50,204 bases of DNA from Serratia plymuthica NBRC 102599 (GCF_001590925.1 NZ_BCTU01000036.1:1-50204), one strand, 5' to 3'; shown: positions 1 through 8,315, numbered from the stretch's first letter. A program made the numbers and translations. The notes: generated by a model from the letters alone, not told the origin.

Positions 1-290
1 CTTTCATTGCCGCTGAAGGTCACCCTGACCGTTTTGCCCAGGCTGAGATCGCACTGCGCCAGATGCAGCTCAAACGGCTGACCGTGGGTGCGGGTGTTCA
101 GATACAGGTACTTGTCGATCACCGTGTCAAAATCCAGCACCACCGTTTCATCACCCGGCGGGATCACGCAGGGTTCGGCCACCAGCGCGCCATGCAGGCG
201 CATATTGTCTGCCGCCATAACTGGCGAACTGCACAGCAGCAACGCCGCCAAGCAACAGGCTATGTTGTTAACCATCGCAAACCACCTCAT
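1..290 (-). CDS. Fimbrial minor pilin, partial (cut by left edge)
   Basis: N-terminal 96 residues of a chaperone-usher pilin. From the ATG at 290 the protein starts with a signal peptide (MRWFAMVNNIACC..., cleaved near SSPVMAADN), followed by a pilin-type domain with a first cysteine in EPCVIPPGD and a second in LAQCDLSLGK, the usual disulfide spacing of Pap/Fim subunits. Its ATG overlaps the stop of the preceding pilin gene (ATGA), so the two are translationally coupled. The C-terminal half and any further genes, such as a two-domain tip adhesin, lie outside the window. It could be a minor or adaptor subunit; which one cannot be decided from this half. Confidence 0.8.
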   Translation of the reverse strand, partial: MRWFAMVNNIACCLAALLLCSSPVMAADNMRLHGALVAEPCVIPPGDETVVLDFDTVIDKYLYLNTRTHGQPFELHLAQCDLSLGKTVRVTFSGNE

Positions 291-763
291 TGGTACACCG
301 CCAGCAGGGTGGCCGTGGCTTCAAACGCCCCTTCTTTCAGCGCTGCGCCCGGTCGCTTGATCGGCACTGCCTCCAGCGTTGGCGGTGCGTTCAGCTTGAT
401 GGGAATAGGCTGGTTGAGGGGAAATCGTTTGCCGTTTTGCAGCAGACGAACCGCCAGATCGTCCACGTTGCTCTCGATCGCCGCCTCGTCGTAGTCCGCC
501 GGGGTGCCGACCACTGCCAGCGTCATGCTCCATGCCCCGGCACCGGGGCCGCAGGTAACCCGGTAGTTCACCGGTTGCAGGTAGTTAACGCCATCCACTT
601 TGGTGATCCCAACCCGGTTGCCGAAATCGACATCTACCTCGCCACCGTCGTTGATGGTGCACGGCGGCGGTTCGATCAGGGTGCCGGAAAATTTCATATT
701 TTCCGCCGCCGCTGCCGGGCCGCCGAGGGCCATTAACAGAAAAATGCTGCCGTATCGCGCCAT
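287..763 (-). CDS. Fimbrial minor pilin (MrpF/MrpG-like)
   Basis: Secreted pilin subunit of the Pap/MR-P type. Signal peptide MARYGSIFLLMALGGPAAAA, then a pilin domain with cysteines in PPPCTINDG and RVTCGPGAG, and a C-terminal beta strand ending in LLAVYQ that would be donated to the next subunit or the chaperone. I chose the ATG at 763 because AAGGGG lies 9 bases upstream. A GTG at 781, overlapping the stop of the upstream gene as GTGA, would add six residues and is the alternative. The paralogue immediately upstream shares the PPPC-(V/T)IN motif and the EAVP(V/I)K motif, so the two probably arose by duplication. Confidence 0.85.
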   Translation of the reverse strand: MARYGSIFLLMALGGPAAAAENMKFSGTLIEPPPCTINDGGEVDVDFGNRVGITKVDGVNYLQPVNYRVTCGPGAGAWSMTLAVVGTPADYDEAAIESNVDDLAVRLLQNGKRFPLNQPIPIKLNAPPTLEAVPIKRPGAALKEGAFEATATLLAVYQ

Positions 764-777
764 TGCCTCAGCCCCTT

Positions 778-1278
778 TCACTGGTATTCCACCTTCATGG
801 TCGCCCCGGCGGAGAAGGCCCCGCCGCTCAACGTCGCCCCGGCCTGCTTGACCGGCACCGCCTCAAACTTTGGCATATTGGGGTAGGTAAAATTCACCCA
901 GGTGTTGATCGGCTGCCGATTACCGTTGCGTAACAGTGCCACCCCAAAATCGTCCTTGTTGGTTTGCAGCACCTCGGCGTCAAAGCCGGCGCCGGTCCCC
1001 TGAATTTGCATTTTCATTGCATTGTTCGGTGCGTTTTTGCACTCCACCGAATACGCCACCGGCTGTTTCTTGTAGCTGCCGTCGATGCGGGTGGTCATCA
1101 CATCGTTGCCGAAATTCACTTCGATCAGGTTATTGTTGTTAATCACGCACGGCGGTGGCGCCACGATGGTCACCGTCACCTTGATGGTGGTGCTGGCCGC
1201 CTGCGCCTGCGGGCCGAACAACAACACCAACGCCGCCAGCCCACAGCCGGGCAAACACTGTCTAAACTTTGCCTTCAT
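778..1278 (-). CDS. Fimbrial minor pilin (MrpF-like)
   Basis: 166-residue exported pilin. Signal peptide MKAKFRQCLPGCGLAALVLL up to AQAAST, a cysteine pair (PPPCVINNN and SVECKNAPN), and a typical terminal strand ending MKVEYQ. The start at 1278 is preferred because AAGGG, formed partly by the stop codon of the upstream gene (TAAGGG), sits 7 bases ahead of it. The frame stays open further upstream, but that stretch overlaps the previous gene and codes nothing pilin-like. Part of the fimbrial operon, spaced a few bases from its neighbours. Function as a tip-fibrillum or adaptor subunit is inferred from operon position. Confidence 0.85.
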   Translation of the reverse strand: MKAKFRQCLPGCGLAALVLLFGPQAQAASTTIKVTVTIVAPPPCVINNNNLIEVNFGNDVMTTRIDGSYKKQPVAYSVECKNAPNNAMKMQIQGTGAGFDAEVLQTNKDDFGVALLRNGNRQPINTWVNFTYPNMPKFEAVPVKQAGATLSGGAFSAGATMKVEYQ

Positions 1279-1288
1279 GCCCATTCCC

Positions 1289-1945
1289 TTAGTCATAGCT
1301 GAGCTGGAAATCCACCACCGCCGCATAGGCGCCGGGCAGCAATGGTGCACGGGTGCGTTCTGGCGTAATGCGGTAGTTCAGCGCGTTTTGCCCCACCGCC
1401 AGCGCCAACGGAGCACCACGGCTGCCGAGGCGGATATCCCTGCCGCGATCATCACTAATGCGCAATGCCAGCCCGGAAGCACCGTGCACCTTCACCAGTT
1501 CCGGGTTATCGGCGTCCGCTGGGGCGATAAAACTCACCGATACCGCCGGCTGATGGGCGCTCCACAGCAGGTTACCCGTATGCTGATCCCGATTAGCGGA
1601 AGGGCCACGCAGGCAGTCGCGCAGGTGCAGTTGCAGGTTCACTGGCGCACTGCGATCGCCCGCCTTCGCCAGTTGCGCCGTGGCGGTACTCCCCAACCAC
1701 ACTGCCTGATAAGCGCTCGCCATCTCCAGCCGACAGGCGCTTTCGGTCAGTTCACCGCGCACATGCAGCTCGCCATGGGCCCCTTCCACCTGCCAGTTAT
1801 TCGCCGCTATGGCTGACGGCATCAGCCAGAGCATTACGCACAGGCACGCAGGTACCATCATCACCGCAGCCATAATTACCAGGGCATACAACCATTCATG
1901 GCGGTGGTAACCGCCGCCGTTCCATCGCCGGGATGTTCTTCGCAT
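1289..1945 (-). CDS. Fimbrial minor subunit (MrpE-like position)
   Basis: 218-residue pilin-like protein. It begins with an unusually long basic N-terminus (MRRTSRRWNGGGYHRHEW) before a hydrophobic stretch and a signal-peptidase site near AIAANN. The mature part has the pilin cysteine pair (ESACRLEMAS and LRDCLRG) and the conserved terminal block AAVVDFQLSYD. It directly follows the chaperone gene, the place of MrpE in the Proteus MR/P operon. Sequence recognition of the exact subunit is weak, so only the family is called. A shorter start at an internal methionine in the hydrophobic stretch is possible. Confidence 0.8.
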   Translation of the reverse strand: MRRTSRRWNGGGYHRHEWLYALVIMAAVMMVPACLCVMLWLMPSAIAANNWQVEGAHGELHVRGELTESACRLEMASAYQAVWLGSTATAQLAKAGDRSAPVNLQLHLRDCLRGPSANRDQHTGNLLWSAHQPAVSVSFIAPADADNPELVKVHGASGLALRISDDRGRDIRLGSRGAPLALAVGQNALNYRITPERTRAPLLPGAYAAVVDFQLSYD

Positions 1946-1974
1946 CGCTTATCCACCTGTTGTGTCAGTGAGCC

Positions 1975-2724
1975 TTACTTGCTGCCCGCCACCGCCTGGC
2001 AGCTTGCACCGTTACAGTTGAAACTCAGTTGCGGGCGGCCGCCGTAGTCATTGACGTAAGTCAGCACCGGCGCGTTGCCCAGTGAAGAGGCGGCGACCTT
2101 CAGCGGCGCACTGCCCTTGGGTGCCACCATCAGCGGTTCGAACCCTGGCGCGCTGGCACCGCCTTTTTTGCTGCTGGCATCCACCAGCGTCACGTAATAC
2201 GGCGTCGGGTTGTTCACCTGGTAGCTGTCGCCCTGTTTGGTCAGGGTCAGTTTTTCCTGCCACGGCGCGCTGGATTCCGGGTTGGCTACCGCAATCGCCT
2301 TCGGCCGGTAGAACAACTTGATGCGGGTTTGCAGCGCCAGTTGCAGCGTGTTGGGTTTGTCGCTCTTCGGCGGGATCTCTCGCAGGTTGAAGTAGAACAG
2401 CGTTTCGCGGTCCTGCGGCAGCGTATTGGCGGCCGGCAACCCCTGCACTTTCACCTGGCTTTTGGCGCCCGGTTCCAGGCGTTGCACCGGCGGCAATACC
2501 GTTAATGGGCTGGTGATTTTTTTGCCGTTGGCGTCTTCGATCCAGCCCTGCGCCAGATAAGGCAGCTGCTTATTCTCATTGCTGATGCTCATGCTCACCG
2601 ACTTGTCGCCGCCGCTGAAGATCACACGGGTGCGGTCCAGCGCGATGGCGGCCGTCGCCTGTTGGGCGCACAGCAGGCCCGCCAGGCCGCCGGCAATTAA
2701 TGTCACTAGATTATTGGTTTTCAT
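1975..2724 (-). CDS. Periplasmic fimbrial chaperone (PapD family)
   Basis: 249-residue pilus assembly chaperone that binds pilin subunits in the periplasm by donor-strand complementation and delivers them to the usher. Signal peptide MKTNNLVTLIAGGLAGLLCA...ATA. The mature protein starts AIALDRTRVIFSGGDKSVS, and the family signature LPQDRETLFYFNLREIPP is complete. The long hinge, the conserved LFYRP (residues about 138-142) and a C-terminal domain with a cysteine pair (FNCNGASC) follow. It lies 6 bases downstream of the usher gene, as in Pap/MR-P operons (MrpD equivalent). Confidence 0.93.
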   Translation of the reverse strand: MKTNNLVTLIAGGLAGLLCAQQATAAIALDRTRVIFSGGDKSVSMSISNENKQLPYLAQGWIEDANGKKITSPLTVLPPVQRLEPGAKSQVKVQGLPAANTLPQDRETLFYFNLREIPPKSDKPNTLQLALQTRIKLFYRPKAIAVANPESSAPWQEKLTLTKQGDSYQVNNPTPYYVTLVDASSKKGGASAPGFEPLMVAPKGSAPLKVAASSLGNAPVLTYVNDYGGRPQLSFNCNGASCQAVAGSK

Positions 2725-2730
2725 TGCTCT

Positions 2731-5277
2731 CTACTCTTCAATAGTTTTTAACGCTTTGCCGTTGGCCAGCGGGCCGCAAGGCAGTAACAGATTGGTTATT
2801 TCACTCGGCGACAGCGTCTGCGGCAGGGTAAAGCCGCACTGCTCCGCGCCGCCCCAGCTCACGCTCATGGCTTCCCCGGCGTTGATGCCGCTCAGGTAGA
2901 CTTCGCCGTTGTCATTGATAATGCCCACCTCCTGCCGCTTGCCGTTGCGCACCGTGGCACCAAACGGCGGGGCAGAGCCGTCCGCCAGCCGCACGACCGC
3001 CATCGCCTTCTCGCCGGCGATCACCTCGAAGTGCCGGTAGCCGATGGCGCCTTCGGTCAGGGTGGCCTGCGCCACGCTCTGGCTGACTTCGGCGTTTTCC
3101 GGCAACGTGTTCAGATCGATACTGAACTGGTTGCGGTAGTAACTGCCGACGTCCACCACCACCGCTTTGCCGAAGGCATTGGTCAGAGTCGGTGAGCTGT
3201 AACCGCGGATCGGGATCCCCGGCACGCCGTCGGTATCCAGCAACATGCGGGTGCCACCGCTTATGCTGCTGCGGTGCAAGGCCGCCCCTTTCAGGGTGGC
3301 GGTCGCGCCGCCCTGCATCGACAGCCCCAGCGAGCTGTACTGCCCGGCCTGGTAGCTGGCGCTGGCGTTCACCTGGCTGAGATCGCCGCTGTGGCTGTAG
3401 TAGCCGCTGGCGGTCGCGCCGCTGCGTGCAGTACCGGCGCTCACCTGATAGGTGTCGCGCTCATTGAGCCGGTCGTAATAACCCACCTGATGGGTGTTAT
3501 CGTTGCGGTTGTAACTGCCGCTGTAACTCAGCGAGCCATTGCTGCCCCACGGCAGCGACAGCGACAGGTACATGCCATCGTCGTTGGTGCCGTTATATTT
3601 GTTGCGATAGCCGGTCAGCGACAGGCTGATATTCCGGAAACGCCCCAGATCGAAATAGCGCGACAGCGTCAGGTTGTAACGGTCATTCGCCGGCCGGTCC
3701 CAGTAGGTCTGGTGGTTGTAGTTGAGATAGGCACTCAACCCCAGGTCACGGAACTGCTGGTTAAAGGTGATGGTGTACATCTCCTTGCTGCTGTTGGTTC
3801 GCGTACCGTCGCGGCGTGCATCCAGGTATTCGCCCATCGACATATAGTTGCGCTCCGAGAAGCGGTAGCCGGCAAAGGTCACCTGGCTGTCGTAGTCGTC
3901 AAAGCGCTTGGAATAGCTCAGGCGGTATGAACCGCCGCTTAGGGTGCCCTGTTGCGGCAAATTGGCGCGTGACTGGGTGGCGTCGAAAGACAGTGCGCCG
4001 AACATCATCAGGTCACGCCCCACCCCCAGCGCCAGCGCGTTGTAATCGCCGCCCGCCACGCCGCCGCCGTACAGCGACCAGCCGTTGCTCACGCCCCAGG
4101 AAAACTCGCCGGTGCCGAACATCGGCCCGTCGCTATGGTGCTCCCAGTCCGCCGGCCGGCCGGCCGCCACCTTGTAACGCACCGAGCCGGGCCGGGTCAG
4201 GTACGGAATGCTGGCGGTGTCCATCTTGAATTCCTGCACGCTGCCGTCCTGCTCTTCCACCCGCACGTCCAGCTGGCCGCTGACCGCGTCGTTGATGTCC
4301 TGAATGCGGAACGGCCCCGCCGCCACCTGGGTTTCATACAACACGCGCCCTTGCTGGCGAATAATCACCTTGGCGTTGCTGCGCGCCACGCCGGTCACCT
4401 CCGGCGCATAGCCGCGCAGGTTGGGCGGCAGCATGTTGTCATCGGTCACCAGGCTGGCACCGGCAAAACGCACGCTGTCGAAGATGTCGGAGTTTAAATA
4501 GTCCTCGCCCATCGTCAGCCTGGCACCCAGCTTCGGCAGGGCGCGGTAGGCGTAGTAACGGCTCCAGTCCCAACTGGTGCGGTTCGGCTCGCCCGAGCCC
4601 CCCTGGTGATCCAGCCGCGATTGCCAGTCTGCCCGCAGGCGCCAGGCCCCCAGGTTGCCGCCCACCGTGCCGTTGCCGCTGAGGTTATAGCTCTGCGTGC
4701 CCTGCTTTTGCTGGCGCTGGCTTTGCGCATTCAGGTTGTAATCAAACAGCACCCCCGGGATCCCCTCGTCCCAACGCGAAGGTGGGTCCCAGTTTTCTGC
4801 GGTGTATTCCAGGTACGCCTGCGGAATATTCAGGTACAGCGCCGCCGCGCCTAAATCGCCGCGCACTTCCATCCCCTCCAGGCTGCGGGGGTCCAGACAC
4901 TGGTTTTGGTGCCACCAGGTCAATTTCAGTAATGCAGACTCTTTTAACCCCAGTTGTTCAACCAACTGCGGCGTAATACAGGCTTCACTGCCTTTGGCAT
5001 CGCCATCCGGCGGGTAAAACGCCACCGGCTGATCGGTTAATGTCTGTTTATTGATATGCACGGCAAACAGATAATCGCCGGGCATAATAAAGTTACCGCG
5101 AGAAAACTGTTCCAGGTCAATATTGGCGCGATCCGTCACATCCAGTACGTCGGTATTGAATTCAATATCAGCAGCTGCGACATTGGCAGCATTCCCCGCC
5201 AGAATAAAGGCGATCAACAGCCCCAAAATTCGCGGTCGTATTTTCCCTATACAGCCATATGACGGAGTAGTTGACAT
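2731..5277 (-). CDS. Outer-membrane fimbrial usher
   Basis: 848-residue usher of the PapC/FimD/MrpC family, the outer-membrane pore that assembles and exports pilin subunits. After a signal segment (residues about 15-36) comes the periplasmic N-terminal domain (IEFNTDVLDVTDRANIDLEQF). The family motif DDNMLPPNLRGYAPEVTGVAR before the plug domain, the 24-strand beta barrel rich in alternating aromatic residues, and a C-terminal domain with a cysteine pair (EQCGFTLPQ and LLLPCGPLA) follow. Full length for the family. It follows the anchor-like pilin by 54 bases, with ATG at 5277. No frameshift is seen. Confidence 0.95.
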   Translation of the reverse strand: MSTTPSYGCIGKIRPRILGLLIAFILAGNAANVAAADIEFNTDVLDVTDRANIDLEQFSRGNFIMPGDYLFAVHINKQTLTDQPVAFYPPDGDAKGSEACITPQLVEQLGLKESALLKLTWWHQNQCLDPRSLEGMEVRGDLGAAALYLNIPQAYLEYTAENWDPPSRWDEGIPGVLFDYNLNAQSQRQQKQGTQSYNLSGNGTVGGNLGAWRLRADWQSRLDHQGGSGEPNRTSWDWSRYYAYRALPKLGARLTMGEDYLNSDIFDSVRFAGASLVTDDNMLPPNLRGYAPEVTGVARSNAKVIIRQQGRVLYETQVAAGPFRIQDINDAVSGQLDVRVEEQDGSVQEFKMDTASIPYLTRPGSVRYKVAAGRPADWEHHSDGPMFGTGEFSWGVSNGWSLYGGGVAGGDYNALALGVGRDLMMFGALSFDATQSRANLPQQGTLSGGSYRLSYSKRFDDYDSQVTFAGYRFSERNYMSMGEYLDARRDGTRTNSSKEMYTITFNQQFRDLGLSAYLNYNHQTYWDRPANDRYNLTLSRYFDLGRFRNISLSLTGYRNKYNGTNDDGMYLSLSLPWGSNGSLSYSGSYNRNDNTHQVGYYDRLNERDTYQVSAGTARSGATASGYYSHSGDLSQVNASASYQAGQYSSLGLSMQGGATATLKGAALHRSSISGGTRMLLDTDGVPGIPIRGYSSPTLTNAFGKAVVVDVGSYYRNQFSIDLNTLPENAEVSQSVAQATLTEGAIGYRHFEVIAGEKAMAVVRLADGSAPPFGATVRNGKRQEVGIINDNGEVYLSGINAGEAMSVSWGGAEQCGFTLPQTLSPSEITNLLLPCGPLANGKALKTIEE

Positions 5278-5331
5278 CCGCAGACCCTTATCAATAATTA
5301 TTTAATTCGCAGTTACCGCGTTCAGATAGGT

Positions 5332-5877
5332 TTAGTAGTAATCCATTTTAAAGCGCACGGTGGAGTAATAACTCCCGGCCTTCATTACCTGATCATTTCC
5401 AACCAACCGCAGGCCATAATTGAATTCCATAGTGCCGGGTTGAATTTCATTTTTTGCCATAGGCATACCGGGTGCGGCGACATTGCCCCGCGCATCGGAT
5501 ATTTGCAGAGCAATACCCTTCGCGTTGCCATCAATACCAAATAACCCGGCATCTTCTCTGCCGTCAAAGGTCACGGCAAAATATCGCCAGTCATCCAAGG
5601 CAGGATTGAATTTCTCTAACGTGCAATTTACCAACTTAATAGTAAACTCATGTAACTCGCCCTGGCCGTCACGAATAATCTGGCTGACGGGCAATGTCGC
5701 CATGGTAATGGTTTGGTCAAGGCTTTCGGTATCAATAGCGCAGGCGGAGGCGATAATCCTGCCATTCACGGTCACTTCGCCACGCCCCTGATTGGCCGAT
5801 TGCGCCAAAGAGGAACACAGCAACAGATTAACGAACACCGCACTGTGCAATATCCTTTTGCCATGCTGCGAATGCAT
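5332..5877 (-). CDS. Fimbrial minor pilin, PapH/MrpB-like anchor candidate
   Basis: 181-residue exported pilin with signal peptide (cleavage near LAQSANQ), cysteine pair (ASACAIDTES and LVNCTLEKF) and a terminal strand VRFKMDYY. Its position between the major pilin and the usher is that of PapH/MrpB, the subunit that terminates and anchors the fibre; that role is inferred from position only. A strong ribosome site (GGAGAAGGT) precedes the ATG at 5877. It is separated from the major pilin gene by 208 bases containing a palindromic repeat. Its GC is lower than that of the usher. Confidence 0.85.
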   Translation of the reverse strand: MHSQHGKRILHSAVFVNLLLCSSLAQSANQGRGEVTVNGRIIASACAIDTESLDQTITMATLPVSQIIRDGQGELHEFTIKLVNCTLEKFNPALDDWRYFAVTFDGREDAGLFGIDGNAKGIALQISDARGNVAAPGMPMAKNEIQPGTMEFNYGLRLVGNDQVMKAGSYYSTVRFKMDYY

Positions 5878-5903
5878 ACCTTCTCCCCAGATAACAAGTT
5901 AAT

Positions 5904-6028
<125 letters not shown>

Positions 6029-6085
6029 AAGCAGCATGCGGGTTGCCCCGCATGCAATTAACTGTGCGAATTAATCGCCGTGGGC

Positions 6086-6610
6086 TTATTGGTACGCCAG
6101 GGTAAAGTCAGCAACAGAGTTGAATTCGCCCGGGGTGATGGCAGCAGAAGCACCGTCGCCCTGCAGGTGTGCGCTGAAGCGCAGAGTCGCCTGGCCGTCT
6201 TCAATTTTTTGCGCCTTGCTGGCTTTGGTCAGTGGCAGCAGTTTACCGTCGAGGTCGTTGATGGCGATGCTGGCACCGCGTGCAGTACCTTTCATTGCCA
6301 ACAGGCCTGGTGCTGCTTCAGACTCGGTACCGCTAAAGGTGGTGGTCACGTCTTTAGCCGTTTGCACATCACAACCGACCAGCTTGATCAGAATATCCTG
6401 CGGTGTAGACTTGCCACCGTTTTTCAACTGTGCAGAGGCGATATCGCCCAGCTTCACGGTCTGATCCAGGCTGCCCGGTTCGATAGAGCATGGTGCATCA
6501 ATGATAGAACCTTTAAAGGTCACGGTACCGGAACCCTGGTTAGCGGCGTTAGCCATAGAGATAGTACCCAGAGTCATTACGGCTGCCAGCATGATTTTGT
6601 TCAGTTTCAT
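6086..6610 (-). CDS. Major fimbrial pilin (MrpA-like)
   Basis: 174-residue structural pilin, first gene of the operon. Signal peptide MKLNKIMLAAVMTLGTISMANA, mature start ANQGSGTVTFKGSIIDAPCS, cysteines in APCSIEPG and LVGCDVQTA, and a terminal strand ending FTLAYQ. This layout matches MR/P and S-type major pilins. Position first in the operon, and separation from the downstream genes by a hairpin repeat, fit a highly expressed subunit. Start at 6610 follows GGAATTAACACA, a modest ribosome site. Which named Serratia fimbria this is cannot be told from the sequence alone. Confidence 0.93.
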   Translation of the reverse strand: MKLNKIMLAAVMTLGTISMANAANQGSGTVTFKGSIIDAPCSIEPGSLDQTVKLGDIASAQLKNGGKSTPQDILIKLVGCDVQTAKDVTTTFSGTESEAAPGLLAMKGTARGASIAINDLDGKLLPLTKASKAQKIEDGQATLRFSAHLQGDGASAAITPGEFNSVADFTLAYQ

Positions 6611-6682
6611 TGTGTTAATTCCATATATACAATTAGTTTAATAAAGAAAGAGTCCTTGTGCTTACGCAGCCACTCTTTATTT

Positions 6683-6738
6683 TTTCACGTTCGCCAATAC
6701 AGAGAATCTTGCTACCCCCCTGTTTTGGCGATGTGAAA
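6683..6738. repeat. Imperfect inverted repeat upstream of the major pilin gene
   Basis: Arms TTTCACGTTCGCCAATACAG (6683-6702) and CTGTTTTGGCGATGTGAAA (6720-6738) pair almost throughout with a 17-base spacer. The sequence is not followed by a T-tract on the minus strand, so it looks more like a protein-binding site or 5' untranslated hairpin than a terminator. Confidence 0.6.
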
Positions 6739-6907
6739 ATGATACCCCCACCAAAAACAAAACAGCAAAATAAACTAAATAATTGATATTTTACGATATT
6801 AAAAACCATAAAATAAAATAAATTATATTTTTACACTGTAAATTATAAAAATAATGGCAGTAGCCAGATTATTGCACCAGAATAAAAACACTAAATTATC
6901 ACCACTG

Positions 6908-6938
6908 GAAAAATCTTATACCGGCAATAAGATTTTTC
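6908..6938. repeat. Perfect 12-base inverted repeat ahead of the MarT-like gene
   Basis: GAAAAATCTTAT at 6908-6919 and ATAAGATTTTTC at 6927-6938, separated by ACCGGCA. It ends 73 bases before the regulator start. Either an operator (for example autoregulation) or a transcribed hairpin; the sequence does not decide. Confidence 0.65.
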
Positions 6939-7011
6939 TTGAAAACCAAGTCATCTTCGTTAGGATATCGGCTGACAACAACACCTGCTCATCCACATAA
7001 GACTTATAAAT

Positions 7012-7827
7012 ATGAAATACATAATAAATAAAATCGTTGTTTTTAACTCTGAAGAATTGACACTTTTTCTTTACGAGAATAACCAGGTTTTCACCAAACT
7101 GACTAAACCTGCAAGCCGGTTATTGCTGGAGTTAATACAGAACAACAAGAAAAACATTACCCGGGATGATCTCCTTGAAAGGGTATGGACCACTTATGGG
7201 TTCACCGCCTCCAATGCCGGATTAAATAATTACATTAGTGAATTGCGTAAGGCATTTGCACTTTTGGGGCTAGTAAACGAAATTATCGTGACCATTCCTA
7301 AACTGGGGTTTCGCTTTGAAGCCGAGATTGTTCTTACGGAAGCCATGTTGCAGCCCTCAGAACCGATGGTCAGCCAAGGGGACAGCCCCAATAGCGAAGT
7401 AGTAGAAGAAGAGAAAATGATTGAAATAGAGGGTTCAAAAAAAAAATTTCACCTTCGATCATTGCTGAAAAATAAAAAAATCACTGTCTTTATAGTGCTA
7501 GCCGTGGGTGCATTGCTTATAGCGATATCAAGGTATAAAGAACATCATAATAACGCCCTCTACACCAAGGTGTCTGAGTTGAAGAACTGTGAAATTTACG
7601 TTATTGGCAACGCTGAAATAGACCCGACTTCTCCAAAAAAAGTAATAGATATACTTAATGAAAAAAACATTTATTGTGTAAATAGTGATAAGGACGTTTT
7701 TTACTCAGAAGACAGATTTGATAGCAAATTACAAAGAGCAGAGCTGATTTCTGTTTGCAGTAAAAACAGCGAAAACCATTATGATAACTGCTTAAATATT
7801 AAACTACAGAGAGATGCATTAAAATGA
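7012..7827 (+). CDS. ToxR/CadC/MarT-like membrane-bound transcriptional regulator
   Basis: 271-residue inner-membrane regulator. Residues about 1-105 form an OmpR/PhoB-type winged helix (NITRDDLLERVW, then the recognition-helix region TASNAGLNNYISELRKAF, and the wing IVTIPKLGFRFEA). A charged linker and one membrane segment at about 157-173 (ITVFIVLAVGALLIAI) follow, then a periplasmic domain of about 95 residues with four cysteines (193, 222, 249, 260). It overlaps the FidL-like gene by ATGA. The pair mirrors marT-fidL of Salmonella SPI-3, where MarT is a ToxR-like regulator of a surface protein. Control of the divergent fimbrial operon is therefore likely but inferred. Low GC relative to core genes suggests horizontal origin. 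Confidence 0.85.
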   Translation: MKYIINKIVVFNSEELTLFLYENNQVFTKLTKPASRLLLELIQNNKKNITRDDLLERVWTTYGFTASNAGLNNYISELRKAFALLGLVNEIIVTIPKLGFRFEAEIVLTEAMLQPSEPMVSQGDSPNSEVVEEEKMIEIEGSKKKFHLRSLLKNKKITVFIVLAVGALLIAISRYKEHHNNALYTKVSELKNCEIYVIGNAEIDPTSPKKVIDILNEKNIYCVNSDKDVFYSEDRFDSKLQRAELISVCSKNSENHYDNCLNIKLQRDALK

Positions 7828-8288
7828 AAATAATTCTCATTACCGTTAATGCCATTCTGTTTTTAGCGTTTTTTTCATTATCTCTTCGCGCAGACGAACC
7901 TTTTAAGTGCGCATCACAATATCAATTACATATAGAAAGGGATAACGACTTCACCTCATTTGTTGGACGGGTGAATTTGTTTCTAACCGATGATACGGAG
8001 GGTTTTTTCAACATCGTTGGTACGGTTAAAACGAGAGAACATAGCTACTGGCTCTCCAGAAGCAGCTACTTCTCGCTTTCACCTAATGAAACCAATAAGG
8101 TTAGAACCATCAAAATAACCAAAGTAGTCAAACACTCCATAGACACTACCCCGGAGGACATCTGGTCAAGGGATATATTGGTCGACTCACCTGGCGTTGA
8201 GTTTCATATAGAAATCGCGCACTTGAAAGATAATGCAATACTGGTAAAAACCATTAATACCCCGCATCTTATTTGTGCAAAAAAATAA
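7824..8288 (+). CDS. FidL-like exported/membrane-anchored protein
   Basis: 154-residue protein with an N-terminal hydrophobic segment (residues 3-22, IILITVNAILFLAFFSLSLR) that is either a signal peptide or an anchor, then a beta-rich domain with one cysteine near each end (DEPFKCASQ and HLICAKK). Gene order and size match FidL, the partner encoded with MarT. The ATGA overlap with the upstream regulator gene implies coupled synthesis. A role as periplasmic partner of the regulator, as ToxS is to ToxR, is an attractive guess without direct evidence. AT-rich like its neighbour. Confidence 0.75.
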   Translation: MKIILITVNAILFLAFFSLSLRADEPFKCASQYQLHIERDNDFTSFVGRVNLFLTDDTEGFFNIVGTVKTREHSYWLSRSSYFSLSPNETNKVRTIKITKVVKHSIDTTPEDIWSRDILVDSPGVEFHIEIAHLKDNAILVKTINTPHLICAKK

Positions 8289-8315
8289 TAACGCCTACCA
8301 ATGAAATAAATTATC

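Larger units (their letters stand above)
6611..7011. promoter_or_regulatory. Divergent AT-rich regulatory region, fimbriae versus MarT-like regulator
   Basis: 401 bases without a gene, clearly more AT-rich than the flanks (almost pure A/T around 6770-6860). It should hold the promoters of the major pilin (leftward) and the regulator (rightward). Visible structure: an imperfect inverted repeat at 6683-6702/6720-6738, two similar C-tracts (TACCCCCC and TACCCCCA) flanking its right arm, and a perfect 12-base inverted repeat at 6908-6938. No recombinase gene adjoins it within the window, so an MrpI/FimB-type invertible switch is not supported. Silencing by H-NS would fit the base composition (inference). 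Confidence 0.6.

Noticed and set aside
6611-7011. Invertible fimbrial switch like mrpI or fimBE systems
   Set aside because: Inverted repeats exist but no tyrosine recombinase gene lies beside the operon in this window; the arms are too close together to flip a promoter.
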